DNA of 64,000 nucleotides. Origin: Periplaneta americana (Eukaryota; Arthropoda; Insecta; Blattodea; Blattidae). Each line of letters opens with the position of its first letter. Positions within the stretch are counted from its first letter, which is position 1. The notes under the pieces were generated by a model that saw only the letters and a program-made list of their open reading frames with translations, was not told the DNA's origin and ran no database searches. The DNA lies in assembly GCF_040183065.1 (NCBI RefSeq), contig NC_091124.1, positions 69,325,001-69,389,000 on the forward strand, read 5' to 3'. A program made the position numbers and the translations under genes. This document shows, in pieces, positions 55,768-64,000 of this stretch.

Positions 55768-56216
55768 TCTAACGGTAAACACATTCGCTACTCAATAGCA
55801 CAGAACGAGTTTTTCATAGCATATACTGCACGCAGCACTTCTATATTCCGATTCTTGCATTAGTTTGTAGCTCACCTGTGGTATTTCAGGATTTATTATA
55901 CAGTCTATGACACTAAGATTATGTTGGTATTATCACTCACCTTACTTTTAGAATTCCTGTAATCCTGCACCGCAGTTTTTCTCGTTATTTTCAAGTGCTA
56001 TGAACCAGAAACCGTCTTGAAGGTGGACATGTTGGCAACCTCATTATTATACAGGTGACGTACGATAAGCTACTTGTCAGTAGTTAGTTCAGAAATAACT
56101 AATTGAATATGCAAGTGCGTTTCTAAATAGCAAAACTAAAAAGTCCGCCGTGTTATTATATTTTTGTGTACAATACGTCATCCACAAAATTATCAAATGC
56201 TGTGTAACTTATACTA

Positions 56217-56930
56217 ATTATCTAGTTTTGTGCGCATATGTTTTTACTTCTGATTAAAACTTCCTACTTTCGTTCGTGTATAAGTAACTTTTTGTTTTCA
56301 TATAGACTGTGTAGATTTTTGTGTGCGTTTTTTGTTTTTGTACTTTAAACTACCTAGTTTTGTTCGTGTATATTTTTAGTTTCAGTTTTCCAAACCTCTT
56401 TCGGACTTCACTTCAACTCCATCTTCTTTTCTCGATTTTCGCGATATCTTTGCTTACAGAATGTATATAGGCCTAATAGCCTTTGTTTCTGTAAGTGAAC
56501 ACAATCCTTTGTATACTCGTTCTAATTTTGTTTGTGTATGTTTTTAATCTTAATTTGAAATATCTAGTTTTGTTCGTGTATTTATTTTCGTATTAATGAA
56601 AAATTCACTTATGGGCGAATCCAGAAATGCATATAGAATGTTGGTTGGGAGACCGGAGGGAAAAAGACCTTTGGGGAGACCGAGACGTAGGTGGGAGGAT
56701 AATATTAAAATTGATTTGAAGATGTGATGAGGATAGGGACCGATGGCGGGTTTATGCGAGGGCGGCAATAAACCTGCGGGTTCCTTAAAAGCAATTTGTA
56801 AGTAAGTAAATATTAATGAAAAATATCTCGTTTTGTTCTGTACTTTTTCGTTTTAATTTTAAACATCTTCGTGTGTTCGTGTATGTTTTTCGTTTTAATT
56901 TAAAATGTGTGGATTTTTTCGTGTAGGCTA
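56217..56930. repeat. Degenerate tandem array, TAGTTTTGTTCGTGTATGTT units
   Basis: Units of some 40-60 bp contain CTAGTTTTGTTCGTGTAT followed by TTTTCGTTTTAATTTAAAA. They recur at about 56217, 56262, 56350, 56515, 56565 and again 56825-56930. The array is split by the LINE insertion at 56605-56810. Confidence 0.6.
56605..56810 (+). mobile_element. RTE-like LINE, strongly 5'-truncated, with 14-bp duplication
   Basis: TATTAATGAAAAAT at 56591-56604 and 56811-56824 flanks 206 bp of the LINE family end (ATGGGCGAATCCAGAAATGC to GTAAGTAAGTAAA). The coding part ([20 protein letters not shown]) then has a deletion after DL. Confidence 0.9.
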
Positions 56931-56994
56931 TATCATATACAATACATAATCTAGACATAGGCCTAATACTAACATTAAACATATTTAAAGGAGC

Positions 56995-57265
56995 GCCTTT
57001 CTTGGCATTTGCCATGATCTACAGTATCTACATAAGAATTCTTCCTCCTCAGGGTCAGAATAGTTGGGGATTCCATTTTTCTGGCCAAAGACACATGCTC
57101 TTTCAATTCATTAATTAAAGTTGAATGAGGAATGTTGAATTGTCTCCCTGTTTATTTTCCCTTTCCACCACCTCGTACAAATTTTAATACATTTCTTAAG
57201 TCATCTTCACTATATTAAAAAAAAAACTCTTCTTTCCCTTTTCTTCTGCCATTTTCCTAGAATCG
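56995..57265 (-). pseudogene. Pogo/psq-type HTH segment, left arm
   Basis: On the minus strand an ATG in AAAATGGCAGAAG begins MAEEKGKK. A shifted frame continues SEDDLRNVLKFVRGG and an HTH, then LTPEEEE.LL and IMANAKKGAPLNMF. Frame breaks occur at the poly(T) run. It mirrors the right arm at 58380-58640. Confidence 0.6.
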
Positions 57266-57575
57266 AAACAAAATCAGCTATTAGAGTACAGTCAGGCATG
57301 CCTTCATTAGACATATTTAGGTCTACTCAACTATGTTTTCTTAACCATGTAAAATATTTATTAAAAACCAAATATTGACCACTACATAATCAATAATTGA
57401 GGAGTTAGCCGGAAAAAGGGCGTATACGTCAATATGGTGAATTGAGATACATGCAATCTAAGATTTTAAAACGCACCTGAATAAAGTGTTATACACGCAT
57501 GCAGCCCTGTCCTGCAGGTATGCACAGCATAATCAAAACAAAATTTCGCTACTATAATTATTCACTACATTTTAA

Positions 57576-57915
57576 GGGGATGCGCTACTGAATTTTCTAA
57601 TTTCTACATTTTAAGAGATAATGTATTGAAATTTTAACAGCATATTATGATCATGATTGTGAATTAATCAGGAAAATTTCAATGATCTAAGTCAAGAAAT
57701 AACTCTTTTAAAAATAAAATTTGAAAATAACACGTTTATTTTTGGAAACCGTTTTTTGGAATCTAAAACAAGAGTTTTCTATGTTTTTTTTATAGTGCAT
57801 ATTATAGCTGAAACACAGGTTGTGGTAATGGAGCATTGGAATTTAGCATATGAAGAGTAGAATAAAAAAACATGAAATTTCTTCAAAAACTGTCATTTTT
57901 CAGTAGCGCATCCCC
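57576..57915. mobile_element. TTAA-target MITE (340 bp)
   Basis: TTAA (57572-57575 and 57916-57919) flanks perfect 17-bp terminal repeats GGGGATGCGCTACTGAA. TTAA duplication points to piggyBac or Kolobok-like elements; the ends alone do not decide. No coding content. Confidence 0.9.
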
Positions 57916-58379
57916 TTAAACCGTTTTCCCGAAGAATGGCGTATAGGTCTATCCGCCTTTCTTCCGGCATACCCCTCAATTGGCCACCCTGGTCAAATAT
58001 TAGTAAATGTATAGTTAAGGACAAATTAATTATCATTTGCATTGTGTTATATTGCTGAATTTATCATTAAATGAAGAAAAACTAACATAGTGTGAAAACC
58101 CAGTAAATGACCAAAATGTCCAATTACTAGAAATATTCACTTTTTAAGCAACTAGTAAATGACCATCTGTATTTATATGTTATATTAAATATTTAAGCTC
58201 GAGGCAATAATTGCATCTTATAGAGGAACTATTTTAGTTTTCAAATTGATTATAGTTACATAGAATATATACTTTATATATTGAATGAACAAACATGGTT
58301 GAGTAGATCTAAATATAGGCCTATCTAATGAAGTCATGCCTGACTGTAACAGCCTGATTTTGATTCGATTCTAAGAAAA

Positions 58380-58640
58380 TAGCAGAAGAGAAGGGAAAGA
58401 GGCTTTTTTTTCAAATATAGTGAAGATGACTTAAGAAATGCATTAAAATTTGTACGAGGTGGTGGGAAGGGAAGACAAGCAGAGAGACAATTCAACATTT
58501 CTCATTCAACTTTAATTAATGAATTGAAAGAGCATGTGCCTTTGGCCAGGAAAATGGAACCCCCAACTATTCTGACACCTGAGGAGGAAGAACTCTTATG
58601 TAGATAGATCATGGCAAATGCCAAGAAAGGCGCTCCTTTA
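58380..58640 (+). pseudogene. Pogo/psq-type HTH segment, right arm
   Basis: The frame contains FKYSEDDLRNALKFVRGGGK, GRQAERQFNISHSTLINELK and PTILTPEEEELLCR before a TAG, then IMANAKKGAPLNMF. The run of helix, R.A...FNI...TL, then L is the psq/CENP-B N-terminal HTH that binds element ends in pogo/Tigger transposases. The catalytic domain is missing. Confidence 0.65.
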
Positions 58641-58699
58641 AATATGTTTAATTTTAGTATTAGGCCTATGTCTAGATTATGTATTGTATATGACTTTTT

Positions 58700-59630
58700 A
58701 ATGAAAATGAGTAACACGGCCAACCAGTGGTGAACGCCTGGTTATATTTTTGTTTTTCTTGGTCAAGTACTTGGCTATTGTGCATGTACCATGATTCATT
58801 GCCTGAAGATGTTGTAAAAATTGTACTTTTGGATCCATTATTCGCTTTTGAATATCACGTACGGTACAAATTGTCATATCTCTTAGAAAAATTCAAGTAA
58901 TTGTTTTGCCAAAGATTTTCCCTTACATGTCAACTACTGGCAACCCTACCCTAACAGCTTTTGTGCTGCCGCGCGCTGGTGGAGACAGGTAGAAAGTCCT
59001 GGAGACGGGCCGCATTCTACTGGCACGGAAGCCTCTGGAAGCTTGGGGAACAGCAGCGAGTTTTGACAGTGAGTGTGGTCCAGGCGAGAGTGCAGCTGCG
59101 TGAAGATTCTTGGAGTGCGTTGTAATAGAACACAAGTTCAACATCAGACCCATCATATATAAATTTGAGCAATATGTGAAAGAATGGGTGTCTTTATATG
59201 TGTATACACATACATAACATACAGAGTGTAAGGGGTATAAGTGCCATTATTGTAACTGATGATTATTCATGTCATAAGGAAGAAAATATGTGCAAATCTA
59301 GTCTTTCAGGTAAAGCTCCCTGTAAAGCAGATTTGAATAATTTCAAGGGAACAATTTTTTCCCTTGAAATTATTGAAGAAAATATGTCCTTACAATATTT
59401 TTGTAATTGCAATATTTAACTAATTATTAAAGTTTACAATATTAGACGTTTGACAACGTTGCTGGATGGGGATGAGGGGTTTACAAGTACACAGTATAGC
59501 TCAAGCGGGTCCACACATACCGGTACAAAACAGATGCTCTGTTCTAATGCAGGGACGGACCAGGACAACTGTTGTTTACATAAAACGAGCAGCAAATACA
59601 AACTTTCAGTCTCATTAATACCACGTAAAT
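58700..59630. other. No gene seen; GC-rich patch
   Basis: 58955-59120 is GC-richer (GTGCTGCCGCGCGCTGGTGG) and open on the minus strand, but no domain is recognised. A small hairpin of CAAGGGAACAATTTTTTCCC type lies near 59343-59370. Confidence 0.4.
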
Positions 59631-59639
59631 ACCAGATCA

Positions 59640-60345
59640 CTTATCTGTGGTGCGTTAGCATACCTCTTCATAGAACATCTCGTTATTCATCATCTTTTAC
59701 AGTATCCACCTCGCGACAATGGAATTCCCTGTCACAAAGTATTAGGGGCTGGAAGACAATAAACTCTTTTAAAAACGGCTTAAAAGATAACCTTCTTAGC
59801 ATTTCACTCCAATCATACTGACTTAAACTATGAGGGCCGTATTCATAGACATTTTTAGCGCGGGCTTTCGGTGGATTATCAGCGTTTTTTCGTATTCATA
59901 AACCAGTGCTAGCGATAGGATATGATTTGAATTCTGTACTAGTAACCAGTGGATAGCCGGGGCTAGCTTAGTACGCTCGTAGCGCGTGCTGCGAAATGTC
60001 TATGAATACCACCCCTCCTTCATTTAGACATGCATCCTGATAGTGCTGTATTTTCAAAATTGTCTCATAATAATCTCTTTCTATTATCTAACATTATTTG
60101 AAATATATTAAGATTCTATCTAGGCTATTTTTGCTTAATTCTGCTACATAGTTTGTATTTCAGTGTTTAATTAATGGTTCATAGTATTTTGTTGTTTAAT
60201 TCGTAAATAACTCTTGTATACATGTAGCTCTTATCTAAATCAAATTGTTGAATTCTTTGTAAGTTCATACATATGTATGTATACTTTTTGCTGGTTGAGT
60301 GGAAGAGAAGGCCTTATGGCCTTAACTCTGCCAGCTAAAATAAAT
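59640..60345 (+). mobile_element. CR1/Jockey-like LINE, 3' part, with MITE in the UTR
   Basis: 59680-59821 encodes RTSRYSSSFTVSTSRQWNSL, then SIRGWKTINSFKNGLKDNLL and a stop, the C-terminal W..L...IR....FK..LK pattern. The 3' UTR ends GGTTGAGTGGAAGAGAAGGC and AGCTAAAATAAATAATAAT. The RT catalytic part is absent. Confidence 0.75.
59834..60016. mobile_element. MITE with GTATTCATAGACATTT ends
   Basis: GGGCCGTATTCATAGACATT and (reversed) GGTGGTATTCATAGACATTT form the ends, with GCGCGGGC / GCACGCGC inside. About 183 bp, no frame. It interrupts the LINE 3' UTR. Confidence 0.75.
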
Positions 60346-60364
60346 AATAATAATAATAATAATA

Positions 60365-60408
<44 letters not shown>

Positions 60409-60410
60409 GG
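60344..60410. repeat. (TAA)n joined to (TTA)n
   Basis: About eight TAA units followed directly by about fifteen TTA units, so the array is self-complementary. Confidence 0.95.
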
Positions 60411-60489
60411 TAAATTTCCATTTTATTTAACAATATTGCTCCATTTTTTCATTGTACGTCTAAAAAAGAAACAATAATGGTTTACTGCA

Positions 60490-60790
60490 CAAAATCACAC
60501 GAAATTTTTTTCTAATAAAAAATTTTAATCTCTCCCGCTTCCGTAAAGCAGTATCATTTTTAAAGAAATTTTTTGTCGTGTGATTTTCGAAACGAGGTAA
60601 GAGACACCTAGTTTCTAATAATCGTTGAGTAACTGCTACAAAAGTTCGCCGATTAGGTAACCTTCTTTGCGGAAAACGTTGACGGTACATCCTTCTTGCC
60701 GCACTTGAATTACGACGACTTTCTCCATAAATTAATAATATATGATATTCCTGAGCTGTGAAATGGCATTGTAAGTTGTTTATCGATTTC
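60490..60790 (-). pseudogene. DUF4817-type HTH fragment of a mariner-like transposase
   Basis: The minus strand encodes FTAQEYHILLIYGESRRNSS, ARRMYRQRFPQRRLPNRRTF and VTQRLLETRCLLP (about 60588-60762). This is the N-terminal helix-turn-helix found at the start of DD41D-style transposases, in the pattern of residues 1-55 of the element at 45502. No catalytic part follows. An inverted repeat (AAAATCACACGAAATTTTT) brackets 60490-60596. Confidence 0.7.
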
Positions 60791-60859
60791 CTGCCATCGT
60801 CACCACTATAATAAAACTTTCTGTAGCGATATTTCGTCAGCATCTTTATGGTGTACATT

Positions 60860-61865
60860 CAATTTAAATTATACTAGTTTCTATTTATTTGTCTTATGTC
60901 TTAATCACTTTTGTTTGAAACCTGTTTATATAATTTTTCCTTAAAAATTTTATTGTGAGCTATTCGATGTTTCAGGGCAAACCCAAAATATTGGGTCAGA
61001 CCAATAAATTAAACTGCCATCCACTCGGTAGGAGACCTATGGACAGGGAGCTTGATCTCAAGTCAGCTGAGCTGTACGTCTGTGCAGAGTACGTCAGCTG
61101 CATGAATCCTTCTGAACGTTGCCACGTCTCTCACGCCAGAATATTAATAAATTTAAGCATTCATTAATATTTCACTAAAATGTAATAGAACACACATATT
61201 TATTTAAACTAATATTAACTCTTTGCTAGATATACCTACTGATGTAATTGTTTTCGTAATTTTGCTAACGTTATCAGAGTCATTTCATCTCAAATCAGTA
61301 AATTTCGCCAAAAACTTGTGGCGGTCAAATTCCAAATTTGAGTGAAACTTAGTCTGAACAATTATTGATGTATCATAAGAAGGGAAATACAGTATTTTTT
61401 CTATGGTACAGTAGTTTTCAAGAAATGTTCAATTGAGTATACGGGGCTGTACATACTCTTGGCGCTCTGTCTGAAAGGAAAAAAAATAATTACAGATATG
61501 CTACTGCAGAGAAATTCACGAAATTTTTTCCAGTTATAGTAGTGTTGTATTGCCTCATTCTGACTTCTGAAATATCTTGATCTACTGTTTGACCTTGGCT
61601 GAAATGAAAAGAAAAGGTGTTTTTTCAAGTATTTCTTTTTTAATTTATTGTGTGAAAAGGCATAGCCTATAAAAATTATGTAATTTTTACAGAAGATTAC
61701 TCATTATCTGTACTTTCGGTACAAACAAAACTGTCGTGTATTTTTCATTCTTGGAAAAGATACAACATTTCTATCATTGATATGCATAATTGACAATGAA
61801 TTTTACTGACTCTGATCCATGACTCTTTTATTGCATATTTAGGTTTACTTACTTTTTATATTTCA
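60860..61865. other. No gene seen
   Basis: AT-rich, no family motif on either strand. Confidence 0.45.
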
Positions 61866-61868
61866 TAC

Positions 61869-63060
61869 CTATTTTATTACAGATATATCAACGAATTTAT
61901 ATGACAATGAAACTGTGGAAACTCTCAAATATCTGTCATCTAATGGTACATATGAGTGGTTTTCTCTTGTACCAAGAATTCGTACAGAGTTATTAAATCG
62001 TTCTATCAGTTCCACTTCCGTGAGACAAATATCATCTTTATTGACATAAAAATATTTCACTCCAGCAATATGTTCATTTTAAAATTTGTATAGATCTCTG
62101 ACTGTCAAAATGTGGTCCATATATGGACGCTGCAAGCTGGCTTTTATTGGTAGTCTTTTCGTTGTCCCACTAATAGCATCACAAGGGCTTTTCCCATGGC
62201 TTGTGGCAAAATAAATAACTTTCTGCATCTATTCCAAAACCATTTTTATGATGAACTAAATTAACAAAATTCTTCCTGTTTTTATACTGAGATGTGGCTC
62301 CATCACTAAAGTAAAAAATTTTCTTCATATTCTTGTCTAATGTTTTGAGGTGTTGAATTAAAACTTTGTGAAAATGGTTAGAATTACTGGTTACATGCAT
62401 CAAACAGTCATTTACTATACATAGAGAAATGGGCTTGGAAACAGTTGGTGTTTCATCCTGGTGCATATAAACAACTACCAGGTGGAGAGGCGCCTGGTCA
62501 TTTGTCCAGTGGTAGCCTTGAACCACATCTTGATCTATAAATGTATAATTTTCGGAAAAATCAACTAGTACTACACATGCGTACTGTCTTAACATTCTCA
62601 GGCACGGGATGGCTAGTCTTCTTTGTGGTGCAAAAGAACAAACCACGTGACTTCGCCTTTCTTACAATATACTCTTATACTCCAAATTCTTTCCTTAATG
62701 ACCAGCTTCGTGGCGCAACTGAAACAAGTCGTATTTTCTCTTGAACTGTCAATGCCGTTTGTAAGGAACTTTTAACAGAATCAAGAAGGTCCTTATAATT
62801 CCTACCAAGAGCAACCAAATCTTCTTCTGAAATGTTTGAACTCGTATTCAATGTAACGTGAAGGGCTTTTTCCAGTCTACCTTTGATAGTTGATTAAGCT
62901 TGTGCTAACTTTCTCTTCCCAAGAGCAAGTTTTTGTTCACTGCTGAGTCTCCTCTGCTTTAAGGGTGATATTCCTACTCGTGAAAATGATAAATTTATTG
63001 ACTCCCGCTCTTTGTCAGGAGGTACTGAGAATGACTAATCGTCCACTAATTCATCAGAAT
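61869..63060 (-). pseudogene. Decayed gene of an unnamed arthropod transposase-like family
   Basis: Order on the minus strand: PLKQRRLSSEQKLALGKRKL (about 62950), NTSSNISEEDLVALGRNYKD and VQEKIRLVSVAPRSWSLRKE (about 62850-62690), EYIVRKAKSRG, then a jump to VVLVDFSENYTFIDQDVVQG and KKIFYFSDGATSQYKNRKNF (62646-62190). After a frameshift comes FATSHGKSPCDAISGTTKRL, then VKYFYVNKDDICLTEVELIE to 61869. Three acidic positions (VDFSENY, FSDGA, CDAISG) look like a DDE-type triad; that is inference. I recall this layout from many uncharacterised invertebrate proteins, without a settled name. The middle of the protein is deleted and stops occur. Confidence 0.6.
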
Positions 63061-63064
63061 CATT

Positions 63065-64000
63065 ATTATTATTTTGCAATCTTGTATAGCAATTTGTATA
63101 TACACACTGGCCAGGTATAAGAGAGAATTTTTTCTTTCTGTCGGCGAGGTCTTCTGTTACCTGTCGTAAACCCTTCTTTATAACCGTCTATGTCTTCTAC
63201 AGGGACATCATTTTATTTTTACTAACATTGTTAATATTAACCTGGCTATATCTCTGGATTAAAGGTCTAGAACCGGAAACACCGCTTGCTCCCCTTCCAA
63301 GACTGGAGTTCGATGATACTGGCGTAAAATACAAATCACTTCACTAGGTATAGGAGGGAAGAAAAGTAGTTCATCCATTTATGTAAACTAGGAAATATCG
63401 CAATTTTGAGTTTGATAATTTTCATTAGGTTTTTGTTTAATCAAAATACAGTACTGTATTAACACTTAGTGTTTTTACTCACGAATTGAGCTATCCATTC
63501 GGACGTATTAATTATGCAGTCCTGTATATTGTACTGTTACAGCACATTAGCGTACAATATAGAGAATGAAGTTAAATTGAAAAATAATCATAATATGGAT
63601 ATTTAAACACATTTTTGAAAATGGTGGCCGTTCCATTTCGATACAGGCTTCAGTTCTTTTGTGCATATTATCGCACTGTAGACTATTGTTCCTAATTCCA
63701 ATTACCAGTTTCGTCCTTCGTACGAATAACTCATGTTGAAATAATTCTATACCTACTCTGTAAAAGAGTACCTTACGTAGTGTAAATTCAATCTTCACTT
63801 CTGTCCGATCCGAAAAGATAAAATTACTCAGAAATGCTATCTACTGTCCGTTCAAGTGGTTTTGTCGTAGAAAATGGGGGGAAATCACGTGACAGTTAAT
63901 TACTTAACAAGGCCCTTTTATTTAAGTTATTTTAAACAGTTGTACAATATTACGTAGACGTCCAATTCCTAACAGAAATTAATGTTTTCAGAAAAGCGCT
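63065..64000. other. No clear gene; weak transposase C-terminus
   Basis: Mostly AT-rich. On the minus strand at 63630-63720, RNNSLQCDNMHKRTEACIEM resembles the last helix of mariner-like transposases, but there is nothing upstream to confirm it. Confidence 0.3.

Larger units (their letters stand above)
56934..58692. mobile_element. Head-to-head inverted duplication of a pogo-type element 5' part
   Basis: The left arm 56934-57440 and right arm 57940-58692 are inverted copies (ATACAATACATAATCTAGAC with GTCTAGATTATGTATTGTAT; AGGAGCGCCTTTCTTGGCAT with ATGCCAAGAAAGGCGCTCCT). The right arm has about 200 bp more near the centre. Each arm encodes the same HTH segment, pointing outwards. A TTAA-type MITE sits in the centre. 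Confidence 0.85.

Overview
The window reads as non-coding insect genomic DNA, AT-rich and packed with transposable elements, with no complete host gene. I infer a polyneopteran insect, most likely a cockroach or close relative (Blattodea). The basis is remembered resemblance: LINE tails ending in a GTAA run with a WAGHVARM / [13 protein letters not shown] C-terminus, tRNA-derived SINEs ending in the reverse complement of GGTTCGA-type B boxes, and very dense (ATT)n, (GTAT)n and (GAAT)n arrays. No search was run, so the species is not established.

Layout. 1-9.7 kb: a LINE 3' tail, SINE copies (1.3, 6.7, 9.4 kb), an inverted-repeat element at 3.47-3.66 kb, a short tandem array near 5.05 kb, a 419-bp mariner deletion derivative (7105-7523) and a foldback element (8424-8662). 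10.5-15.8 kb: a hAT remnant with intact 8-bp target duplication and a SINE inserted in its transposase (10502-11567), a 143-bp hAT MITE, three copies of a GC-rich foldback element, a 445-bp palindrome (14193-14637) and a SINE broken by a foldback scrap. 16-32 kb: microsatellites, two RTE-like LINE ends (19255-19907; 30950-31601, nested in another LINE), a 600-bp purine-rich strand and a candidate first coding exon on the minus strand (30295-30370). 33-44 kb: a 961-bp inverted-repeat element with a second one inside it, a decayed LINE carrying a mariner remnant (36.2-37.9 kb), a tandem duplication of a THAP-domain first exon with its upstream DNA (38579-39306), a LINE RT C-terminus (41.6-42.6 kb) and a DD41D mariner scrap. 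45.5-52.3 kb: three transposons with precise ends: a near-intact DD41D mariner (45502-46697), a hAT (47486-48996) carrying a Harbinger-type MITE, and a Tc1-like element (50969-52268). 53-64 kb: a candidate TATA/Inr promoter, more MITEs (Harbinger-type, Tigger-type, TTAA-type), a head-to-head inverted duplication of a pogo-type HTH segment (56934-58692), a CR1/Jockey-like LINE end, a DUF4817-type HTH scrap and a decayed minus-strand gene of an unnamed transposase-like family (61869-63060).

The genes do not form a pathway. What the window offers is an insertion history: several elements have exact target-site duplications, and paired arms or paired copies act as empty sites for each other. The most unusual signal is the octamer TAGGCCTA, which I found 15 times where under one is expected. 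In two inverted repeats it is present in one arm where the other has plain TA or TG, as if GGCC plus a copied TA had been inserted at a TA step.
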